64,000 bases of DNA, taken from Timema cristinae (taxonomy: Eukaryota > Arthropoda > Insecta > Phasmatodea > Timematidae). This document shows, piece after piece, positions 13,190-24,100 of the stretch. The translations under genes and the position numbers were made by a program. The notes below the pieces were generated by a model that had not been told where the DNA came from, made no database searches, and saw only the letters and a list, made by a program, of their open reading frames with translations. Within the stretch, counting starts at the first letter, position 1. Each line of letters begins with the position of its first letter. The stretch is taken from the NCBI GenBank assembly GCA_039000515.1, contig JBCFYV010009882.1, positions 106,286,821 to 106,350,820 on the forward strand, given 5' to 3'.

Positions 13190-13452
13190 TATTGTTGAAA
13201 CCTAACAGTCACTTTGATAGATATTATCAGTACATATAAAATACTCAACAATAATAATATATTGACATGTTATCAACGTTGAACATAAACAAAATATGTT
13301 TTTTATCAAAGTTTCTTCCTACTGATGTCCTTATTTATTTATGAACCTGTTAATTTGAATGTTATAACTGTTTAAAACCAAAGGGACTTCACATAGTTGT
13401 TTGAAACACAGGCCTGTGGTTTTTATAAGGATGAACAAATTAACAATAGTCA

Positions 13453-13670
13453 GACGCCCTAGCTCGGTTGGTAGCATGTCTACCTACTGAGCTAGAGGTC
13501 CCGGGTTTGATCCCCGCCATGGCTGAATATTTATCATTGATGAAAATATGGATTTACCCTTTCACATTGATAAATTGACAGCTGGGGACTGGATGTTGTG
13601 CCTGTCCTAGTCTTGAATTAGATTATTAGGCATATGAAGCTACGACAGGCCTAGCAAGCCGGTAGTTTAA
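13453..13670 (+). mobile_element. SINE family 3, full-length copy with tRNA-like head
   Basis: The head resembles a tRNA, with a D-arm/A-box-like 'tagctcggttggtagc' and a T-arm/B-box-like 'cgggtttgatccccg' about 40 bases apart. A non-tRNA body follows ('ctggggactggatgttgtgc', 'cctgtcctagtcttgaatta', 'gcctagcaagccgg'). The body recurs at 12718, 33185 and 51270. The acceptor-stem ends do not pair, so I call it a SINE rather than a tRNA gene. Confidence 0.75.
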
Positions 13671-13845
13671 AATATATGGCTTGAATAAAAAACTGACCAC
13701 AGGCTGGAAACTGTGATTGCTGTAAGAAAAATAACAAATAAATTGCTACCAAACTCTGGTTATATTACTAAGTGTAATTTAGGTTAAGTGTTGTGGTTTA
13801 GTAAAATAACACCCTTCACTTAGTATGTAGTTTACTTTCAGAAGG

Positions 13846-13985
13846 GAATGCCAGGCCACCACCATGGTTTGGATTCCACGTTAAACTGTAGGTCCTTCAT
13901 TTCATCTCACAATCACCCTACCATTACACATTAGCGTAAGTGCGTATAACCCGAATGGGTAGTAAGACGCGGTGCTAATAATCAA
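13846..13985 (+). mobile_element. SINE family 1 fragment (body and tail only)
   Basis: Starts at 'ggaatgccaggccacc' and runs to 'gtaagacgcggtgctaataa'. The tRNA-like head is absent, which is the usual 5' truncation of a retroposed copy. Confidence 0.85.
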
Positions 13986-14204
13986 TACTTTCAGAACAGT
14001 TTGCACTTTTCAATATTTTGAAAAATAATTTACTAAAATAAAATAATTAAAATCGAAAACTTAAGTGTAACTCAAGTGTATGAAATTGTCCTGCCGCTAA
14101 ATTTAAGTTAATAAAAAGTAGATAAAATTCAACATAAAGTAAAGAGATTCGTGTTAGATTTTTTTTTAAGAAAATGCTCTCCAACCCAAGTTCCAATGGT
14201 CTAA

Positions 14205-14410
14205 GGTGTCATTCTCATTTTAGACTCGCCTTCTAATGATGGGGAGATCAGGGTTTGAATCTCAGTTGGGTTTACTGAAGGTGATTTTTTCATAAATGGT
14301 TTCCCACTCCCCTTCCAAGCAAATGTAGGTAGATTACCTCTAAAATGCTTCCGTGCCCTATTAGAGTAATCATACATGTGTATAAACTTGACAGTGCTGT
14401 GATAAAAAAG
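14205..14410 (+). mobile_element. SINE family 2 copy
   Basis: Contains the B-box-like 'ggtttgaatctc', then the family body: 'gggtttactgaaggtg', 'aaatggtttcccactcccc', 'caaatgtaggtag', 'tgcttccgtgccctattag' and 'catgtgtataaacttgac'. The tail has diverged. The short ORFs on the other strand here come from the repeat. Confidence 0.75.
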
Positions 14411-14939
14411 ATATTGATATTGACAACTAGAGAAAGTAAATAAAATGTGTATGTAATTCTGTAAACATATTTTATGTGATACCAATGCCAGTGTTTGTTG
14501 CTATTTGTAAACATCCTAAAATGTGAGAATAAAGATCATCTTCTTGAGGTGGAATGGAAGGAGACATTAGGCTAAAATAAATAAAATGTTGCTCTAGTAC
14601 AAACATAGAGTTTAATGTTCTTCACATGTTGAAATCAACAATTGTTGAATATCTTTCGAGCATTGCGGCATTAGATAAACTTTTAAATGAAGAGAAAAGG
14701 TTGTCACTAAATTATAGGCCACCCTTGCTTGACACATATGCAAGAAATTATTAGGTTACCATGTGAAGGAAATTAAACTCTTTGTTTGTACTGGAGGCAT
14801 ATTTGATTTATTTTGGACAAAAAAATGTTTTGCCATAAAAACCGCAAATACACTGGCTTTTTGTCGCGTCTCCTTCCATCCCACCTCAAGCACGCTTGCT
14901 TGAACATCAGCACTGGCCAATAAAATACTTTCTTTTCAG
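14411..14939. other. DNA upstream of porcupine exon 1
   Basis: AT-rich DNA without recognisable genes. It ends in a pyrimidine tract and CAG at 14937-14939, a plausible 3' splice acceptor. A non-coding 5'UTR exon of porcupine therefore probably lies further upstream. I could not place that exon or a promoter. Confidence 0.45.
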
Positions 14940-14946
14940 CTTTATC

Positions 14947-15175
14947 ATGGACACTTTCTTTGAATATACTCAAGATGAAAGCCAATCAATCAACTATCTC
15001 TATGATGAGCCATATATGTCTAGAGATAATAACTGGGAGGAAGAAATCATTCAAGATCATTTCGGCATCAGTGACCTATATGATCTGTGTCTAGAACCAT
15101 CATTAAGAGATGGATTTTCACAAGTAATTTATCTACTGATGTGGTGTATTTTCCTGAGAGGCGCCATTCATTTTA
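14947..15175 (+). CDS. por: porcupine coding exon 1
   Basis: Begins with ATG 14947, seven bases after an acceptor. It codes for the acidic N-terminal tail and the first hydrophobic segment ([10 protein letters not shown]). The donor is gtaagt at 15176 and leaves phase 1, which matches exon 2 at 37193. The stretch from [10 protein letters not shown] aligns almost without gaps with the first membrane segment of vertebrate PORCN. That ties this distant exon to the rest of the gene. Confidence 0.88.
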
Positions 15176-18100
15176 GTAAGTTTATACATTAGCTCCATGG
15201 CATCTTTGGTGTGGACTGACAGCTTTGAAAAGTTACCAGACCAAATTATGTATCCATACGCCGAACCAGATGATCTGCAAAAACATGTGTTTAGCAGCTG
15301 TCACGTCTGACAGTCAAAATGTAGGTGTATACCTAAATGTTGACCGTCAGTGTGAAGTGAGCTGTGAGCTGTCAGTCAGCACCAAAGAAGCCACAGGGCT
15401 ACTGTAGTTTATATATATAAACTAAGGGATGTATGAACTATTTTAATTAGGGACAGCTGCTTGTTGAGCTGAGTACTAGCCTACCAAAATTAATTACTTT
15501 AGCAGAATTGGTTACTCATACTTGCATTGGTTTGTTACTCGCGGCTTGCTCGTAGCCGGTTCTGGATTGAGAGTGAGGATAACGGTGTGTTGGTGAAGTG
15601 ACGTTCCTTGATGTTCCTCGGAGGTTCCGAGTTGGAAATTGGATCGCCAGGTTTTCCTGCTCTGGGGCCATCGTGGAAGGTGACAAATTCCTAGCAAGTG
15701 TTGTGGAGGTTATGTGTGAGTAAAAGAGGGGGAGGGAAAGAGGATCAAGGAGTGAGTGAGTGGGTAAGGAGTGGATTGTTGATGGGCGCTAAGGGAGAGG
15801 AGGGAGTAAAGAGTGAGCAGTCAAGATGGTTGATGGGCGCTGGAAGGGAACGGAGAAGGGAGGGTATAGGTAGATACACGTTTGAAATAATAAGACCAGG
15901 GTTGGTTTGAGTTTGAGCCAAAATCGGATAGCTTATTCCCTCAAAATATAATCGGGTCACCACCATATAAGCCTATTCCACCGGCGAGGAATTGTTTCAA
16001 ATCTCCCCACCAGCTGCTAATATTGTTACTTATATTACTTGCACACATGACAATAAATACTTACATTCTACTCTGTATGCACATTAGTATTTTATATTTA
16101 TTTTATTTGAAAAATAAAGTGAATTCTGTGTTTGTTGCACGTGGGCCCCTGGGAAAGAGTCCTGTACTGTTTGTGTTGGGGGTTGGTGGATCATTCATTG
16201 AAGTTTTTTTATGTAACACGTTGATAGAAACCAGGTACCATCAGTTCACATAGTTCTAGAATAACAAAGTAGCAGCTGGGTATTTGGTCCCAAGGCTACT
16301 TCTGAACCAAACTTAGAATCAGTTACAATACTCATAATTCATCATTTTAGATGAGTGATCTTTAATATTAATTGGGCTTTTTGTTTTAACAGATTAACTA
16401 CACATTTCCATTCTTTAAAGATGATTAAGGTCATTCAACAATGAGAATTACTAAGATTTGTTGAATCTCTAACATCATGGCAGATAATTTAAATTTAACA
16501 AAAGTGGGGGGAAATATAACAGGTTGCATTAACACCGACCAGGTAAGGAAGCTGGCATCCCGCTTTACCTGGGTGTGTCAATCATTAGTTAGGACTATCT
16601 GACCCTCTGCCTCTGCCTGGCATTTTATGTTCTGCTAGTCGGTGTTGTCTATACAATTGGTACAGTCAAAACAAGAATTTCCATGGAATAAGATATTTCA
16701 AATCTTTTTTGCAATGATCAACTTGAACACAATAATAAAATTAACAAGTAGCTAGGTTAAAAAACAAATTAATTTAAAAAAAGTGACATTTTGTGTTACA
16801 AAATGAAATAAAATCAAATTATCATAGCATAAAAAGTATTTATATTTGATTAAAACTGATATAATTTTACCACTCTTAAACTGTTTAGAGATTAAAACTG
16901 ATGTAATTTCACCACTTTTAAACTGCTTGGAGATTAAAACTGATGTAATTTCACCACTTTTAAACTGCTTGGAGATTAAAACTGATGTAATTTTGTCATA
17001 CGACCCTTGCGTATGCGTCCAACTAGTACGGAAGACGGTAGCGTGGTTAATCCACGAGGCATGTCATGGGTTCCACACTAGTTGGATCCGATCCTGATGG
17101 GAGTTGGGACAAGGCGGGCGTCAAAAGATGTCAGTGGAACAATGTGTATTACAGTATATTCAAGACAAAAAAAGAATTACATAATAATGGTAACAATGTA
17201 TTAAAGTTAGTGGTGTGGTACTTACATATGATAACTTGGTGAGGTTGCAGGGTGACAGGACGGAAAGACCACGCTCGAACAATGAGTACCCCTCAAAAAG
17301 GCGACGACCACCCGTCCGTTCCTAGATCGGGTCTTTTATATATCTCTACCTCAATTGAACTTTTGATATTCCACGCCCCAAAGAACATTGAGATAACGAA
17401 CTCTGTTAGGGCGGAACCAACAACAGAGGCCTAAAAAAATATATATTTGGCCTGAATAAATATCAATGTTTTATTTTCACATGACTATTTGATCCTGTGC
17501 AAACCGCGTGATGTCGGGGGAGTCATAGTCCAGCCAGAAAAAAATGATAATGACTAAACATGGGACGGTATTCTAAGGAGGTCCTTGGGCTCGTGTCACA
17601 ATGCACCCTTCTTTTTGAAAAAGTTTCTATCTCGATAGAACTTTTTTCAAAAGTTGCGATTCGTTAGACATGGAAATAAGCAATTGTTAACACTATGATG
17701 GAATTACATTGAGCGCACAACACCACTTACATTTTAAGATAACCAAACAGTTTCCACATGTTACAACACCATGAAATAACATTTAATCAACACAAAACTT
17801 CTAGGTTAGAATTAAGTGAACTTACAAGGAGTACATTAATATAATTCTCTAATTGTTACATAAAGAGAAGCAGATTTATTTTTTAATTTTTTAATACAAC
17901 AGTCTTTTGGTCTTGAAACACCAGCTATCAGCTTATTTACGGGTCCTTGTATAAGCAGTAGCATACTCATAGTAAATGTATCTTATCTAATATTTGAACA
18001 GGTCATCACTGTCAATATAGTTTGTCTGTTTACATTATACATGAACAAGGTTAGTCAGCCCAAGATTTTATACAAGGGAACAACATATATGATATCCGGT

Positions 18101-21100
18101 GGGTTGATATCACTCAAGTCCGATGTATTAAATCAGTGGTTCATGATAACAAATTAGAGCACTGCCTTTTAATCTTTACTGGACCGTAATAAAATGCGAT
18201 TTAACTAATTCATCCGTAACTTTCAGAATTTGTTCAAACAGACTCACAATATTTCATATAATAGTATAAATTCTACAACATTAAATTTCTGAGAACAAGT
18301 AATATCCAGAAATCATATATAATTTTACTGTTATCTGGTCTTGTTGAGTAAATGCGCTATATCATTGTTGGCACAACATTTTGATAACAATATAAAAGTT
18401 GCGTTTCCTAGCTAAGAAAACAAGAATATCTTTTGGGAGTTAACATTGCATCACAATTCATAATTCTATACACAAGACAATCATCATCACTCACAAACTA
18501 ACTACCCAGGAGATTGCTCTCAAAGACATGAATTAATTTGGAGAACTAAGTTTACAGACAATTTTATCCAGGAAATTTAAAGCAAAGATCAAAAAATCCA
18601 TACAATATTGAAAGAAATCTCCTCTCAGGGGAAAGGTCATGTGATGTCACTACCAATTCCATTAGTACTAATATAGATTATAAATTCAGGTGTTCTTTAC
18701 ACAATTAGATCACTTTTTTTTTTTCACAATGTACACATGTTGTCTTTTAAAACTCAATAGCACTCATAGTTCCTGGTACAAATCCTACTAACAACAATGT
18801 CATTCAAGATCTTTAGTTCATTACACACTGATGCGGTCCTTTTGATTATATAGAGATTGAAATACCCGGATGGAGACAAGCATAAAAGTTTTGCGCGCGT
18901 ACCTAGCTCACTGCAACACAGTTCATGGAGAGGCCAATATCATTTATACAGTCACACTCCCAAACCGACACATTGGGCGGTCAAACCGTGGGGACACCGT
19001 TCGGAAATCTGGCGACGAAATATTGGTCGTGCGATCTTCTTACAGCATGACCCTTAGTATAGATGGGTCTACAATCATTTGTCCCATTGACTATTCCTCC
19101 AGGTTACGTCCTTCTCAAAATCGGTCACCTCAGCAAGGTTATGGGGTGCGCCATTCCATCAATGACAGGTCAGGTTCGGCTCTCCCCAGACTGGTGCAGG
19201 CTGGTCGCGTGACTCTCATCCAGGTGCTGGTCTATCTCTATAAATAAAATTGAAACAATACTAACTTCGGTTTCAATTTACCGTCCATGGTTTCAGGAGT
19301 GAGTGCACGCCTGAAGAAAAAGGGGGGGGGGCTTACAAACTTAATATGTATATATAACAAGTGTTTTTTTTTTTTTTGTTTTTTTTTTTTTTTTTTTTTT
19401 TTAATCCTAACATCTCTAGCATTTTATACAGAACACCTGTCTATTACATGGCAACAACACGTTTTGCATTGACCTGATGACCTGCCCACAAGGCCTTGCT
19501 CAACAAAACAGCACAGCCGTCCAAACTCAAACATTTGCAGAGACTGACTGGAGCAAGAACAAACTCCTTTCTGGATTGTTGAGACTACAATCGTATCGGG
19601 CAGATGTCAGTTTCAACAACAACAACATAATATTTCTTTATTTACAATATATCGTTAACACAACAGTAAGATTGTATTTATTCTAGGTTGCAACCTTAAG
19701 TTTATTACACTAATGATCATACGATCTACACCTTTATACGTGGATAGCAATCAACCTCTACATCATATGTTATCATACTCACATTGGTTATTAATAATAA
19801 GGATAATAAAACAATTTATCATTTCTGCTTCAGTTTCCACACAAAGCTAGATACATCTTGGTTTACATATACATATATATATATACACTGATGATATTCA
19901 TTACTTTAATTACGTTACAACTCCTTCATAGTTACATGATTAATTTACTCTTATTTTCTTCAGCTATAAGTTGGGGTTGCTCGTTTAGCGTTCGGCCTTA
20001 ATCCTTCCACCACATTTAGTCTACACAATATCTGAAATTATTCTTACAATGTAACCTTGGTCTGAATATAAGAACCTGCTATTGGCTCAAGATACACATC
20101 TCTTAGCCCAATAAGAAACATACAGAAATGTATGAAGCGTTTCGGCATCCATTTAAACAACGGGGTGTGTCTGGTTAGCCTCCCTCTTAATCAATTTAAA
20201 GTAAAGAACTGTTTTTCAGTAAGGAGAACAACATTATATCCTTGGCTAACTAGACGGCTAGTTGACAATTAATCAGTAATTAAAGTAGGGAACAATACAG
20301 AGTTACCTGGGTCACAAGTCATCGTGAGGGGTGTCAAACCTGATCCCTTTCGATCTTGGAGCTCCGGGGTTGATCCTCATTTCCATCATGGAGCGCTCGG
20401 GCGGCCTTCTTTATTTCCGTTAGTGATGACACCGCAAAGTATTCCAGGACCTTCTGTGATTAACATTTTCACAAAATTATTTGGACACAAATGATGAAAT
20501 GTGCATTGAAACCGTAACAATTATTAGGACGGGGCAACCATCAGGTTTATTCATACGTCACATTGACTCTCAGACGACGTATAGGTCGGGGAAGCGGGGG
20601 TGGTTGCTGAAAAGGTCTCCGTGACTGACCCTAGAATTTTCCCAGGGGAAAGTTTGAGGTACATAATCACAAAAATACCAATTATAAAGAGTCCGCCGAA
20701 AGTGGCGAGAACGTAGGTAAGGGCCCGCCAGTATGAAACTCCTTTCTGAAGGTCAGCTTGCGATCGGTATTGTTTTAAATTCTCCCTCAACTTACTCAGC
20801 GACACTCCTGAAGCCGGGGCATCCGCGTAGTTGGCTTGGTTCAAGACCTGAACGAACTCCAAGGAGTCATTGGATTTCCAGAATGATTCAAATTCATGCG
20901 AATGAATAGAACTCAAACTCTTGATGGGAGGAACATATATTTCGGCAGGTAACATGTTGATCTCATTTTCCCCGACTATATGAGGAAACAAAGTGAATTC
21001 GTCACTATGTACGTAACAGCTAGACATGACCTCAAAAGTACCTGTTCCTTTAGGTAATTCGAGATGGCTTTCCGGAGAGGATCGGTTACTCACGCTATTA

Positions 21101-24100
21101 GAACATCTCAGCACCAATCGAACGCTGTGGGGCACGCTATATATCCACAGGTCTGAGTTGTGGGCTCTATAAAAGGTGGGAGGGAATGACTTCAGTAAGC
21201 AGGTTTCACATAATGAGGCAATCAAGTCTGATCTCCCTGTAAATAGAGCGAAAAGACAGGACTTCTCAACCTGGTTTCTCACGGGCCTGTTTGGAGGACA
21301 GATACGGATTAATTGATCAGAACACTCAAGGAATTCCTCTACAGAAAATTCCAGATACGACTGACCGTCTTCCGTGATGGCAAAATAGGGAGAAGGGGGA
21401 GGGATATAAAGAGCACTGCCATTGGTACCAACCAATGTAGGCAACTTAAGAACTCTATACAGCTGGAAGTGCCTGCCAGGTGCTTTTAAAGGAATTTCCA
21501 CGTACAACCTTAGCTTTCCGTTCACCGAGGCAGCATGAACCTCAATGATCGAATAATAAGGATATATTCCATCTAACTTTAATGGGGTTAACAAAGATAA
21601 ATCGAGAGGCAACCTAGTCTGGATTTCTGAAAGGATATGAAGCAGTCGAGTGGGAGAAATAAAGTGAGATGACAATTTACCCATACTGGTAAGATCCAAT
21701 GCTTGTGTAAACAAACTAACCTCGTCACGAATGTCACTCAGTACCGTCTCTAAAGTTCTCAAAGTAGAACTAATATTAAAAAAAGCATCTACCTTATTAT
21801 TCAACAAAACCAACTCATTCAGGGTTTGAGTCTTTAGCTGGATCAATTGGTCGCCCATCAGTCTGGTGACGTCAGTTAGCTTTTCTATCATCCGAGAATT
21901 TCGCTTAACCACTCTAATTGTATCATTAAGGAAGGTAATTTGGTCATCTACAACATGAATAATTCCCTCATTTTGTCCTTCCAACCTATGCAATTTTCGA
22001 TTGATTGTCCTCAGATCCTTGCTTTCTAACGTTCCAAAAAGATACTTCAAAATGGTTCCGCCTACATTAACTAAACCTCGGGTGGACCTGTTAGGAGATT
22101 GGAGTGTCCTGCGAAGTCCTTTAACCAACGTCAGGGTCTTCTGAGTTTCCCTAGTCAACACATCCAATTCTCTCCCTATAATGCTGTGGACCCATCTATC
22201 CGGATCATTACTAGGGTCCTTACTTGACATCTCCACGTTAGATAAGTACCCAGCAAATGTGGCGACGGTGTTCTCATAGTACCCTATATCTAGGTCCATT
22301 ACCAAATGCCAAAAATCACTGGTGAGGAGTACATTACCCTTGCCGACGAAAACGATCCCTTTGTCCAAAGTTGGTTCCTGGGTTGATGCAGTGAAGAAAC
22401 AGGAAACGCCGACAATCAAGATCTTGCGCAGCCATGTCTCCATGATCACGGTTCTGTAACACTAAATAGCGCAGCTAACATGGGGCTCCATGGTTCTGGG
22501 CAATAATATTCACATCGTCAGCCTATTCCTTAACTCAAGCTTCTTTCTGTATTAGACAGGAGGTTTCTGTCTCATCTCTCTCTCAGACAAAACCCAAGGA
22601 ATGTTCTGGACTGGTCCTCGGCTTCTCAAAGCATACCGGGGAGGGGGGTTGGCGGCTCTGGATTCATAGAAGGGGTTCCTTGGTCTTCTACTTGTCGCAC
22701 TTGGGGGGTGGTGGTCGGGGTTCTGATTGAAAGTCGGGGTACCAATGGTCAGGGACTGAGTCAGCAATATTAGAAGGGGTTCTGCCCTGTGCCTGAGGAT
22801 CTCTCGTGACTGCAGGGTCGGCATCATACTGCCCTGTCCGAGCTACGTCATGACCTCGCTGGACTTTTAGTCTATTCGCATGAACAATCTGTGTCCTTTT
22901 TCCATAGATCTCCCTAATATTGAATGTAACGGGACCAAGTTGCTCAACTACTCTATATGGTCCAGTCCACTTGGCGACAAACTTCTTATTTAACCCTCTC
23001 GGGACAACATGGTTGCGGAGGTAAACTTTATCTCCTAATTGTATCCTAACTTCCCGAGACCTTTTATTGAATTGCACTTCTCTTTGGTCAGCGGACTTGG
23101 CTAACTGTTCCTGTGCTTTCTTGAAAGCGGCCTGTAGTCTGAGTCTCACCTCAGTTGCATAACTCTCACCTAATGAGTAATCAATTTTCAGAGGGGCCAC
23201 AATATCATCAAAGGGTAACTCAATGTCTCGACCATGTACAAGGAAAAAGGGACTCTCTCCTGTAGCACTGTGTGGAGTACTCCTATAGGCGAGCAACGCA
23301 AAGGGGACAAAATCATCCCAGTCTTTCTGGTCAGCAGCAACAAAATGTGATATCATGCCTATAAAAGTTTGATGACTTCTCTCCACTAATCCATTGCACG
23401 CTGGGTGATAAGGGGTGGTCTGTAATTTACGTATCCCTAAAAGTGAACAAACTTCTTTCATTAATTTGGACGTGAAATTGCTCCCCTGATCTGTGAGTAA
23501 TTGTCGGGGAACCCCGTGCCTAGCAACGATTTCAGTCACAAAAGCCCTAGCTATAGTTTCAGCCTTTTGATCAGGTAAACAAATTGCTTCGGGATACTTA
23601 CTGAAGGCATCCTGAAAGGTAAGTATGTACCGGTTTCCTTTTGTTGTGGGGGTTAAGGGGCCTACCACATCCATGCTGACCCGCTGAAAGGGGACGTTAA
23701 CGCCTTGAAATCTTTGTAAGGGGGCCGGTTTCAAATTAGGTGGATTTTTTCTTAGATTACAAGATTCACACACCTGACAGAACCGTTTTATGTCCCTGTA
23801 CATGCAATCCCAATGGAACATAGATCGAACAAGATCATAGGTCCTTGCAACGCCCTGATGGCCTGAAAAGGGGAGATCGTGATATGTACTCATAACCTTA
23901 AAAGTCATGGAGGCAGGGACTACGAGGCGGTCTCTTCGCTCATTTGGTTTCCTTTGTTTGTAAAGAAGACCTTCCTGATCTAAGTAAAAGTCACCTCCGT
24001 TATTTCCCTGTTCAGCTACACGTATGACATTTGTTAGTTTAGGGTCCTTGCGCTGTTCTTCTCGTATGTGTGCTCGATCCCAGACAGGTTCATAGCCAGG

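Noticed and set aside
13453..13530. Possible tRNA gene
   Set aside because: D- and T-arm-like blocks are present, but the acceptor ends do not pair and the body continues into a repeat found elsewhere. It is a SINE head.
15225..15407. Small ORF just after porcupine exon 1
   Set aside because: Lies in intron 1, without splice sites in agreement and with no recognisable domain.
17252..17434. 60-codon ORF repeated in both LTRs (also 28349-28531)
   Set aside because: It exists twice only because the LTRs are copies. It has no known domain and lies antisense to the element.
18857..19247. Overlapping plus-strand ORFs of 66 and 125 codons in the retroelement 3' region
   Set aside because: Antisense to the element, no recognisable motif, and no splice or promoter support. 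Mentioned only as part of the unusual 3' region.
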